From Ischnura elegans (taxonomy: Eukaryota; Arthropoda; Insecta; Odonata; Coenagrionidae): 64,000 nt of DNA. The notes beneath the pieces are model-generated. The model saw only the letters and a list, made by a program, of their open reading frames with translations. It made no database searches and was not told the origin of the DNA. Both the position numbers and the translations under genes were made by a program. This document shows positions 54,275-64,000 of the stretch, one piece after another. Every line of letters starts with the position of its first letter. Position 1 is the first letter of the stretch. Where the stretch lies: positions 58,140,069-58,204,068 of the forward strand of contig NC_060254.1 in NCBI RefSeq assembly GCF_921293095.1. The letters run 5' to 3'.

Positions 54275-56047
54275 CATACCAACTCATTTAATTCATACGA
54301 TTTTCAAATATAAGCTCCCCCATAAAACCTCCATTTTTTTTAAATTCGTGATTAAAGTTACAATGAGGAATCATATTATACCAAGAAAAAACACGATGAA
54401 CTTTTTTGCCACGACCGTATTTTCCCTGGGAGGTGCCGGAACGCCGTTTAAGCACCTTCTTAACCCAATGTATCCCAATGTTGCCTCTAAGTAACATACA
54501 AAATGTAAAAATGTTCAACTCTATTTACGAAGGATTTAAACTACGTGTTCTTTTATGCTGTAAAGTTTAATGGTAAAATATGTAGCTACCTTAATAATTA
54601 TGAGTGAGTAGAAACTTTTCACTTTTGTCATGAAATTTCATTTCTCCCAGAAGCAACTCTAGGTTAGAAAAGGTTAAGCACTGCCTACCTTGGAATCTCT
54701 CGGTGTTGTGCCTAGATGTTCACCGACGCGTCTGCAACAGGCTTTCATCACCACCTCCTCTCGGTCTTCACTCTCCTTCATCTTCAGCTGCTTCAGTGCC
54801 TATCTCTCTCTCTTCTCAGCGAAGCACCACCGGGCACCATCACCAGCCCGGCCCGGGATGAAGCGGTGTTGCCCGGCGACCACTGCGATCTTGTGTCTAG
54901 CACTCGTGAGCATAGACTGAATACCCTCCCTTCGCCTAACCTCCCATTTATACAATCAATCCATATCCACGGAAGGAGTCACTTAAGATCCTACCCGGCG
55001 AAATGCGGGTGGCACGCGCCACCAATCCAGATTGGGTGCTAGGGGGAGGGGGGGGTCACGTGATCAATTTCCCCCAATCGGCCGCTCGGCACGCGTGCAC
55101 TAATCACCGCTTTCAATCGGATAATTATCGCGGGTGGGCCATGTTGCGGGCAGATTATTCTTAAATGGCATTCATGAACATTAATGCTTTTTTTCTCAAG
55201 TGACTCAGTGTCACCCCTTGGTCCCGTGAGAAAACTCATCATTGGGAAGGTTGGGAAAATAAAGGTCCCCTTCCGGCTCGCCCTAGAGCTGTGGATGGAT
55301 TTATCACAAAGGCGTCCGGAGATCCTATTAAAAATCAAAATTAATAGAAAAATCACCCGAATCAAATTATTTAATAATAAAGAGATCATCGCATCAATTT
55401 TAAACTTTTTTTTATTCAATTGTAATTTTTTATGTAAAATTGTTAGATTTTAGTTTCCTCTGCACTCAAAAAACATACTCTGTCGACGCAAACATATGCG
55501 CAAAATAGATTCAAGATCTTTGTGAACTGGCTGATTAGTATGCGTCAATGGACTCACCGGAAATGCGTATGTAAGCGCGCCTTCGGAGCGGTCATTGAAT
55601 CGTGAAGGTAGTTACGAATGCTTCAAACCTATCGTTTCTTGCTTTCTTCCATATAAAATATGAGAAAATAAACTAAATAGATAGTTTTAATACAAATTCT
55701 GAAATATCATTACATTAGGTGGATTTATTTCAAGGTTGAGTATTTCTAATACATGGAATTTCATGCTTTTGGACACATATATAAAGAGAATTTCTGCTTA
55801 AAAATAATACCAAATCTATGAATAGGCTGTAAAAAACATTGAATGCTTTAATAGAATTCATTAAAATTTTATAAATCAATTTTTAAAGTCGACCAAAATT
55901 GACTAACAATAAGTGTAACAGCAACGTGAAAGCCACGCAAACAGGGTGGACAATATTTTTGTTGATTTTTATCCGATTAAAGCTTTTCAAGAAACACGCA
56001 TTATCCAAGGTAATGACTCCTAACCACTACAGTTAGAATTAAATGTC
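54275..56047. other. Intergenic, with GC-rich stretch 54690-55170
   Basis: The GC-rich stretch includes CACCACCGGGCACCATCACC, CCCGGCCCGGGATGAAGCGG and GGCCGCTCGGCACGCGTGCA. No coding frame has support and no repeat ends were found. The remainder is AT-rich. Confidence 0.3.
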
Positions 56048-56055
56048 CCAGGTAG

Positions 56056-56483
56056 CAGTGGCGTAGCGAGGCGGGAGTTTGGGGGATAACACGTCCCCCC
56101 CCCCCTGAGCTCAAAGAAATTATTTTAATAAAAATATTTTAATCTGGCAAATTTTGCAAACTAATGTTAGGGGGACAAATGACTCACAAGCAAAACTAGC
56201 AAACTATTCACCGAACCAAAGTTTCTGTCTATTATTATTATCATAAAATACTTTAAGTTTAATCCATTTTACTTAATACGGTTGATATTACTTATAGACT
56301 GGTGTCAGGATTAATAAAATATCCCTCAGAAAGCCGTAAAACTCAGCATTTTGAACCGTTTATCTTAATTTTTTCTGAGGGAGGGGTCCCCGTAGGTTCT
56401 GCTTACACCGGCGGGTATTCCAAAACCCCCAGTATTAGTTGCGCCTAAAACCCCCCTAGCCTTAATTCCTAGCTGCGCCCCTG
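56056..56483. mobile_element. hAT-type element, CAGGGGCGCAGC family, copy 4 (reverse)
   Basis: CAGTGGCGTAGCGAGGCGGG at the left, TTCCTAGCTGCGCCCCTG at the right, with the perfect duplication CCAGGTAG (56048-56055, 56484-56491). At 428 bp it is longer than its relatives. Confidence 0.92.
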
Positions 56484-56491
56484 CCAGGTAG

Positions 56492-57264
56492 AGGCTAGAT
56501 CTTGTTTATTAAGTTCAACAGATTCAGGTGCTATATGGTGGAAGTTCGACATATTTAAACAAATTTATTATTTATCATTATTATAATTCATTATATTATT
56601 TATGATATTGTATAATATTATTTATTATTGGATGAGTTCATAAATGTAAGTTGAATGATTGTTTGCAATTATTATTTGAAGAAACAGGATTCCTTTCCCG
56701 TCTTCATGGAGTCTGTTAGTTAGTAACTAGTTCTATTACACTTGGAGAGAACGTGCATTTTAAAGACTCAACCTTAGAAAATGACCTATAGCATTCGCTT
56801 TTGAAAAATACACACACTAAAAACCGTGCGCCGCACTTTTTTATAATAGCTTACATTTCACTTTCGGCATTATACGTTCTCACTTTAACGTAAAATGGTG
56901 AATTACCTCACAAAAAGCATGCATTGAACGTGAAGAAGCGAATTAGACTGGCCTTTGCCGATTAGTGTATTCCCAGCCATCACAATCAGCCGCAGTCGGG
57001 ATTTTCCTGACACAACTTTCCCAGTCTAATTCTTTGGAGAACAGGTTCGTTTTTGGTTTTATGGCCTATTTTCGGGGTCTCTGGCACACTGTGCGGCGCT
57101 TCGGCTCATCCACTACAATCACATACAGTGGGCTTTTATTGCTAGTGCAAGAATTTAATAACTCCAGACCGTATAACCATCGATATTAATGTAGATGAAT
57201 CGTTAATGTAGAAATTCAAAGTTTAGGAGGAAAAAACAAAGAAAATGAGGAGCCTCTTCGTCTT
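56492..57264. other. Intergenic AT-rich DNA
   Basis: No supported genes or element ends. Confidence 0.35.
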
Positions 57265-57665
57265 GTAAACAAGCTGCCATGTTGTTTATTTTAATGAATT
57301 AAAATTAACAATAGTGGTGAGGAAGCAATAATGGGAGGCAATAATGGTAGTGAGGGACGCAAAAGAAAAAGGGCAGTCGTGTATGGAGAGAAGGAAGAGA
57401 TAGACGTGTTGTAAAAGATTGGGAGATAAATTGAAGTACTGGTGTATTGAGAGACCGGAGGAAGAAATACGGAAGAATTCAGGATCGGCAGAGAGAAGAA
57501 GAGGACGCAGACCAAAAGCAGGCGCCTACGAGAGAGAAAGAGACCGGAGGAAAAGGGATACGGCAGAACTCAAGATCCCCACTGGTGCAGTTCGTGGCAG
57601 CGGTTCAGTGAGTGGTAGTACGGGTAGTACAAATGGGATTGTAATAGTCATGGCGGCTTGTTGAT
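57265..57665. repeat. Inverted-end segment with purine-rich centre
   Basis: AACAAGCTGCCATG at about 57268 is complementary at 13 of 14 positions to CATGGCGGCTTGTT ending near 57662. The purine-rich middle (GGAGAGAAGGAAGAGA, GAGAGACCGGAGGAA) gives an 81-codon basic frame without family features. Class unknown. Confidence 0.4.
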
Positions 57666-59215
57666 GTTGTTTATGCTCACGAGTTTTAAATTGTAAAGTT
57701 TCTTTATAAAGTGTTATAAAAATCATTTGTTAAGTAAGAGAAGTGGAAATTAAAGAAAACGTTACAGTCTCCAAAGTCCAAACGCGTATTGTACCGTGGA
57801 GGGTCCATTTTTTTTTTTTTTTTGAATGGAAGAACACCCACTCACATTTTTGATCTGATATTCTCTCTAGGACGAAATATAGTGGTAAAAAATAAAAATA
57901 TTAAAAATGGGTATCATAAAAAGAAAGTTTTATTCCATAACAGTAAATTGTTAAGCATCATTTTAAATTATTTTGCATCAATTTAAGCATCATTTTGGTT
58001 TTATTCTCGGAATTTTCAAATAATTTATTGTAAAAATAAATCCATTTGGTCGCTCCATCTCGAAACATTCGACGCCGAAAATTCCATTCTCTCGAAAAAG
58101 CGTTATTTCCAAAAAGAGTGCCAGCTATTTATTAGTTTTGCAGAACACTTCCAATGAAGTTTTTATTTTATTTTAAGGAGGCAGACATCTATGATAATCT
58201 TCGCCCAAACATGGGAACACAACCGTCAAATCCAAACCAAAATTGCGTGGAATGTCCCAATTGTTTGTTTTCATGAAAAATTCAGAGTAGTTGCATGTAT
58301 TTTCATATGCATTCAAAGGTATATCAATAATAAAAATATGATAGGGTTAAATAAGGAAAAACATGGAATAAATTAATCTGGCCATTCTGTCGGGGATGTC
58401 TCCATTTCTCAAACAGCAGGAAAAGAAATAGGAAAATGTGATGATTGGTCAATCTTCACTCGTTTCTGCGTGCTTGGGCAGAGTCACTTAGTGCTGCCTT
58501 CAATTTATGTGCATTTTTCCGGAAATTTTATGAAGTAATATCTAGGAGTTTTTTTACTAAATGAAAATATTATGAGATTAAATACGGAAAAGTGCATCGA
58601 AAAACAAGCACGGCGGTTAACGAAATGCTTGGCTGAATAAATTCCTGCATTAATTTTCAGCATATCTTTTTACCATTCATCCATATTTTTTCTACAACCA
58701 TTCTTATGGGAGAAAATATCTACATCTGCTTATGGATATATCTCTGAATAATCACTATCAAATAGCTAAGTAAAAAAAGCTTCGCGGTAATGGAATAATG
58801 GAACGTGCACCATGAAATGGCGCAATATTCTACGAAATATGCATCGCTTCCTGCAACTTAAGAATCATCACCATTAGTCTAAAATCCTAAGATTGGTTTT
58901 AATCAGCTGTCCCCTCAGCTGTTCTATCTACTAACGTCGTCATGTATACTCATGTCTTCTCTTTTACATCCATAATAACCTGCTCCATATAATTAATTTG
59001 TGGCCCGTCCTTTGTCTATCTTCCCGTCCACTTATCTTTCGACTATTGAGTTCCTCTGGCTATCATGTCTCACGATGTGGTTGATTAAGCTGTGCCGTCT
59101 TCTCCTCAGAAGATTTCTCTTTTTCTCCTCTCCTTAGCACTTCCTCATTGCGTAGACGGTCGATCCATTGTATCTTCGTACATCTTCGACAGCACCACAT
59201 TTCGAATCAAGCCTA
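57666..59215. other. Intergenic AT-rich DNA
   Basis: A T-run of about 18 lies near 57808. No supported genes or element ends. Confidence 0.35.
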
Positions 59216-59223
59216 GCCAGATA

Positions 59224-59434
59224 CATGGGCGTTCCCAGCGAGGGGCAGCTGTCCCCCCAAACGTCTTTCAGGAAAATAATATTTTTCAAGCAAATAATTT
59301 TAAAAACTAATAAAAAGCTGTTACAGTTTCCTAAAAACGTTGGTTTCATTCACCTTTTCCATGTTTAAATCTTACCTATAGCTCGAACAACCATGTCTTG
59401 CCCCTCCCTAGTTTTAATCCTGGGTACGCCCTTG
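59224..59434. mobile_element. hAT-type MITE, CAAGGGCGTACCCAGG family
   Basis: CATGGGCGTTCCCAGCGAGG at the left, AATCCTGGGTACGCCCTTG at the right, with the perfect duplication GCCAGATA (59216-59223, 59435-59442). 211 bp. Confidence 0.9.
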
Positions 59435-59442
59435 GCCAGATA

Positions 59443-60455
59443 AACTGTTGGGCGCAGTGGACAAATTGCAAGGGAATGGGCGCCAGGCGAGTAAGGGGTA
59501 TGGAAGACCGACCCCTTCAATCAGTGGGGGAACTTAAATAAATTTGTAGAAAAATAGGTGCAAATTCGTAGATATTGAGGCTTTCGAAGCCATAATATGA
59601 ACGTAACCCATAATAAAAAACGTAAGACTATCCATAGCTTTATGTAAATCTCCTTTTTTAATGTTATATCTATTTGCAACACGATATAAAATTTTTCTTC
59701 CCGGGGGGAGCACCAGGAAATGTCCCATTGTGCCAAGCCACCGCTAAAATGCTTCCTCTGTTAAAACAGGAGAATATCGCCCGCGTTAACACTGCTTTCT
59801 GCCTGCGGAAGAAGGCGCCGCGAAAGGAACGACGTAGCCTAAAGTGCATAAAGTCTGTTTTATACGGGGAATGTAATAGCACAAATCAAAACGGCATTTT
59901 TTCTAACATAGGCGTGCAATGGTTCGAATGCCTGAACGAATTTAGAACAGGGGCTACTTTCCATCTCACGTTCATGAATTCTCGCATATGTTCTAGCAAT
60001 ACATCGCTTTAGATTACGCGGCTAGAAATTCTCTCTCGCGCGTACGTCAGATTGTGCAAATATATATATACCGGGTGTAAAACGGGCTTAAATCTTAGTG
60101 CCTATGTCAATCCTGTGCCGTTGCTTACTTCCTATATTATTCGACGCTACCACCACCCGGGCCCTTTACCGAATTAGTGTAGCGTGCGAACAACTATCAT
60201 TTATTGTATTTATGCGGGCGGCAGCACCCTCGTAAATTCGACTGCTGCGGGGAACTCGAATTATAATTGACGCCGCTGCGGAGCGCGCATGCATGCGGGC
60301 GATCAAAGGGAAGAAAAGTCTGACTCAGGGACGGGCGGACCCCATGTTGCCACGACCACGAGGAAAACACAATAATGCAACAGTACCTCTAGGGTCCTTT
60401 TCACCTCCGGGATCGTTCACGCAAGAGGTGGATGAATAAAAATTTATTGAAAGAA
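59443..60455. other. Intergenic, with GC-rich stretch 60040-60360
   Basis: TATATATATACCGGGTGTAA near 60062 opens a GC-richer stretch (GCGGGCGGCAGCACC, GACGCCGCTGCGGAGCGCGC). No coding frame or closing repeat was found. Confidence 0.3.
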
Positions 60456-61112
60456 TAGGGTGGTTTCCTATTATTTTTTTATTTCCTAAATCGAAAGATT
60501 ATTACTCCTGGAGTACTTATTTCAAGCTTTTAGATTTTTAAATGACGATATCTATTTTTCGCGATTAAATGAAAAGTGAAAATTTTCAAGTGCGCGAAAA
60601 CGCGACGGCTACGTATGAATGCTGGGAAAACTCCGTGTGACGTCGTTCTGGTTCCCGCTGCCGCAAGTGAGGCGACCTTGGGGCGAGGGTTTGAGCGCTG
60701 ATACGACGCAGGATGGTAGCAGGTAGCAGAGTACCCTGCTAGCTGGTTGGCTTAAATAAGGATTATTATTCCCCTATCAAACGAAGGAAACTTTCCGAAC
60801 TAAAGTAATTTTAATGGGTGATTATTAAGACATGTTTCCCTGAGCTCTGTGCCTCATGCATGCATTGGTAATCTCAGACGATGTATAACTCCTATCTAAT
60901 CGTATAGAAACTAGGTCCATGTGACGTCACGTAGAGTGGCATCGCATGGGCGCCAATCTGGCCTTTTTCAAATGAGGATAAAATTGAACATTGCCATTCG
61001 TCTAAACCGGTATTTCTAAAACCAAATAATTTGTACATTATGAATACACTAATGGTGGGTAACGAATCGTAATCAATGCCTTTCGTTTTCTTTGATGAAG
61101 GAAACTACCCTA
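60456..61112. mobile_element. ~660-bp TA-flanked MITE, copy 3
   Basis: TA then GGGTGGTTTCCTATTATTTT; right end TTTGATGAAGGAAACTACCC then TA. Nearly identical to copy 1 over its length and uninterrupted, 657 bp. Confidence 0.88.
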
Positions 61113-61474
61113 TTCGGTAGATGGAGGGGTAAAGGCCGGTTGATGGTAAAAAAAGAAAATAAAAAAGATTAATTTTTTCCAAAGTACAGTATAAAATGTA
61201 CTAAAAAGATAAAAATTAAGCTTTTCATCACTGAGGCAATAAAGCCTGTCTGCTGATAAGACTTGGGTATTGGAAATTATTGCAAAAGAACCTGGATTGG
61301 CACGCAATATTATCTAGTATCTAAACATAACTAGCTACCACATTTTTATTAACCGAGTGTGGAAAAGCTTTTCTTTAGCGCATATTGTAATTTTTTGGAG
61401 AAAGTGGGTTTTTTAATCTTATTTTATTTTTATTTTCTGCTTCTTATCGGTGAATTGTGCAATCGGTTAAACCG

Positions 61475-61765
61475 CAGTGGCGCAGCGAGGGGGGTTTTTG
61501 GGGGTTAAACCCCCTCCCAGAGCACAGAGAAATGATTAAGTTAAATCCATTTTACTTAATTGGATTGATATTACTAATAGAATTGTGTAAGGATTAATAA
61601 AATATCCCTCCGAAAGCCGTAAAACTCAACATTTTGAACCATTTATCTTAAAATTCCTCAATTTATTAATCTTGCACCTACCGCTTATCCTGGTGGGTAT
61701 TCCACACCCCGGTATTAGTTGCACCTAACCCCCCCCCCCAGTCTTAATTCATGGCTGCGCCCCTA
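61475..61765. mobile_element. hAT-type MITE, CAGGGGCGCAGC family, copy 5 (reverse)
   Basis: CAGTGGCGCAGCGAGGGGGG at the left, TCATGGCTGCGCCCCTA at the right (last G changed to A). The perfect duplication TTAAACCG flanks it (61467-61474, 61766-61773). Confidence 0.9.
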
Positions 61766-62163
61766 TTAAACCGGATCTGTTGAAGAGATTTCTGCCAAAA
61801 ACTTTATGTGGGAGAAATCCCAAAATTTCTCGTCATCATCTATTTATCTCTATATCTCATCTCTATATCATCTGCACGCATTTGAAAAATTCCGCAGATG
61901 AAAAATTTCTCTGGGACTGGGCTGGAACTCGTTGCCTTCAACAACTTTCAGTGTCAAAAGCACCAATATTAACATCGCTAGAGAGAAGTATTACCCGAAC
62001 TCATGCGAGAGGCTATCGAAATGGTCAAAAGATTAACTGTCATAGGGATGGTAGCTATTCCCTTATCCAACGCCTGGAAAAGAGGTTACTGCAAAATAAC
62101 CAATCAGGAAGCACCTGACCAAAACCAAGGCTCATATAAGACAGGTAAAACCTTTCATCCGAC

Positions 62164-62355
62164 CAGTGGCGGCTCGTGAGTCAAATGCTAGGGGGGGCGC
62201 ACTCCACCGGGCGGTCATAATTTTTTAATATTTCGTGTATTTTATTAAGTTTTTACAGCAATCTAGGAGTAAAATTTTGTGATGCCATATGTTCCATTTT
62301 TTTCAACAAAAATACCTAGTTTTCCTAAGAAATCTTGATTAATAAATACTAAATG
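62164..62355. mobile_element. Left end of a hAT-type element, CAGTGGCGGCTCGTG
   Basis: CAGTGGCGGCTCGTGAGTCA followed by GGGGGGGCGCACTCC. The end style matches hAT-type repeats, but no complementary right end is visible before the window ends. Confidence 0.5.
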
Positions 62356-62440
62356 CAGTAGACTCTCGGTCATACGGATCGGCTTAGTCCGGACTCTCGA
62401 TTATACTGATCAATGATCTTGAAGAATAAAAATATATTTG
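62356..62440. mobile_element. Left end of a pogo/Tigger-type element
   Basis: CAGTAGACTCTCGGTCATAC then GGACTCTCGATTATAC resembles the ends of the element at 38780-39410 (CAGTACACTCCCGATTATCC in reverse). No right end in the window. Confidence 0.5.
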
Positions 62441-64000
62441 CTGCGATATTTTGCAAATACAAACGAAAATACGTAACTTTAGGTTTTAGCGCCTACATTC
62501 TTCGTGCGGATATACCCGCAATACACTTATGTTGTTCGTTTTGCAATCATAATGCGTTATTTGTCAAATCTATACAACATTTGCAATGATTTAGGTAGCA
62601 ATGACACTTGTAACACCTGAGGAGGGAGGGGAGTGCCACTGACTTCCACTAGGAAACAAACATTACTAGAAGGCGCGCTTTGCTATTGCAGATGTAAACT
62701 TTGATTGCGGTGTTCGCGTTGCTTCTTGAATACAGTTTGACTTAAAATCAATAATTAAACATTTCTCACACATTTTTAACAAAATCTGAAATACTCACAT
62801 GCCTTTAGTTATATTGCAGAAGTCCATCCTTCTTTCCTTTTGTCCAGCAAAGTGATCAATTACACGTTCGATGAAATAGCGCCGGACAACAATTTCTTTC
62901 CGATTGAACACATGGCAAGGGCACTAGTCTATAAATAAACAAGGGACGACACAAAATGGGCCGACGAAAAATACGAACAAAAAGAACAAGGTGCCTGGAC
63001 ACAGAATTGGGGACAATTTTTCCCTATATTTCCCTAAAACAAAAACGAGCACTGTTGATTAATTCAAAATTGTCTTCTTGAATGTACACACAGCACTAAG
63101 AAACTTCTTAATCGGCAATTACGTACAGTTAACTCCTCGAAAATGATGTCTGAACTCATTTCACTCCGTTCTTTCCGAGAGTCTTGCCCAGTCTTGCCGT
63201 TACTCTAAGCACGACTCAAGGGAGATAGAAGTCGTGGTCCACTAATGCTGATTCAGCTGAGGGATGAATTTAAGGTCAGCAAAGGCAGTCAAGGAAACAA
63301 AAGACGTCACGGACCATCTCCTTGAGTCTAGATTCATATGTAGTAAATACACGAAACGCCAACGGGTCGCGCTTGGATAACCATGTCTTCGAAATCATTG
63401 CCATGATATAATAGAATGTAAATTCTAGATCGTAAAAGAAGACGACTCTGAACCACAGATGGGAGCTGTAAGGATCTCCGCACTGATATGAACTCTTCGA
63501 AGCCACTTAAATCAGACCCAAGTGGACATTTTCCGTCAGACAGCTACCGCTCTGCCGCTGAGGAATTAGGTGATCATTAACTAATAGAACAAGGACGGCT
63601 AGAAAAATGATGAACCTACACACAAAAGGTGCATTGTACGCGAAACTTCTTGACATTCATTGAATGACTCTATTTAAAGTCACGTTTTACGGGTTAAATC
63701 ATGTTTAATCCTTCATCCTATCACGCACGCACCTATTTCTTAAATTATAAATCAGTGGAGAATGTTAACTGATTTTTCCCAATAATGCAGGCCTTTTGAT
63801 AAATTCATCTGAAAAATAGGTTCCGCATTTCTAATCATCGGGAAGATATGAATACATTGTTAAGGCCTAAATATTATAATATTAGTTTCCCCAAGGTTCT
63901 TGAAATTCGTAATCATAACAGAACTGTGGCAAATACTCGAGAATAGGTGTCAATAGGTACGGCCTTTAACTGGTTGGATTTTATGTGATCGGGAATTCAA
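62441..64000. other. Right edge, no supported gene
   Basis: No gene-like frame, RNA gene or closed repeat could be supported. A tRNA-like patch on the minus strand near 63530-63570 (CAGCGGCAGAGCGGTAGC) lacks a good B box. Confidence 0.3.

Noticed and set aside
54690..55042. GC-rich stretch as a coding exon or CpG promoter
   Set aside because: No frame keeps a consistent protein-like composition, and no splice or initiator signal stands out.
57419..57664. 81-codon Arg/Glu-rich frame as a small basic protein
   Set aside because: Purine-rich low-complexity DNA between inverted ends; composition alone explains the residues.
1..64000. CRISPR arrays, bacterial operons or viral integrations
   Set aside because: No regularly spaced repeats, no bacterial-type gene packing and no viral protein signatures; the window is eukaryotic.

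Overview
The window is nuclear DNA of an arthropod, most likely a hemimetabolous insect. It has spliced genes with metazoan GT-AG introns, AT-rich introns and intergenic DNA, and a very high density of hAT, piggyBac, Tc1/mariner-pogo, CR1/Jockey-type and Penelope-like elements. From memory, the abundant hAT-type repeats with ends CAGTGGCGCAGC and CAAGGGCGTACCCAGG make me think of Odonata; I cannot check this, so the taxonomic call is weak.

Two host genes are present, arranged head to head. The left edge (1-718, minus strand) carries the 5' part of the ribosomal protein uL16/RPL10 gene: a probable non-coding TOP-type first exon and three coding exons, the third cut by the window edge. From 2976 to 36398 on the plus strand lies a sorting nexin 29 (SNX29) gene. 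I reconstruct it as 14 coding exons with consistent phases, giving a 711-residue protein with a RUN domain, a low-complexity middle, a coiled coil and a PX domain. One 65-nt exon (6116-6180) is too short to stand out as an open frame and is placed by splice sites, phase and the RUN-domain gap.

The SNX29 introns are swollen by transposons. Intron 5 (9350-18665) holds a nested stack: a CAGGGTTCCC-ended element contains a TAGGGATG-ended hAT. That hAT contains a TAA-flanked long-TIR element and, beside it, a second hAT, which in turn contains a third. Other introns hold a tRNA-derived SINE, TTAA-flanked piggyBac-type elements (one with a broken transposase that is itself split by a pogo/Tigger-type element), a mariner-type transposase remnant, fold-back repeats and a further hAT.

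From 36.4 kb to the right end I see no convincing host gene. The region is a transposon field: a pogo/Tigger-type element, a 5'-truncated but uninterrupted CR1/Jockey-type retrotransposon (846-codon ORF), three copies of a ~660-bp TA-flanked MITE (one interrupted by a hAT with its 8-bp duplication), at least ten short hAT-type elements from several families, a LINE tail with a (TAA)n end, and a Penelope-like GIY-YIG fragment inside perfect 47-bp inverted repeats.

The most interesting observation is a group of four hAT elements sharing TAGGGATG-like ends and a GTTA-type 8-bp target, each with its own CG-centred subterminal repeat word.
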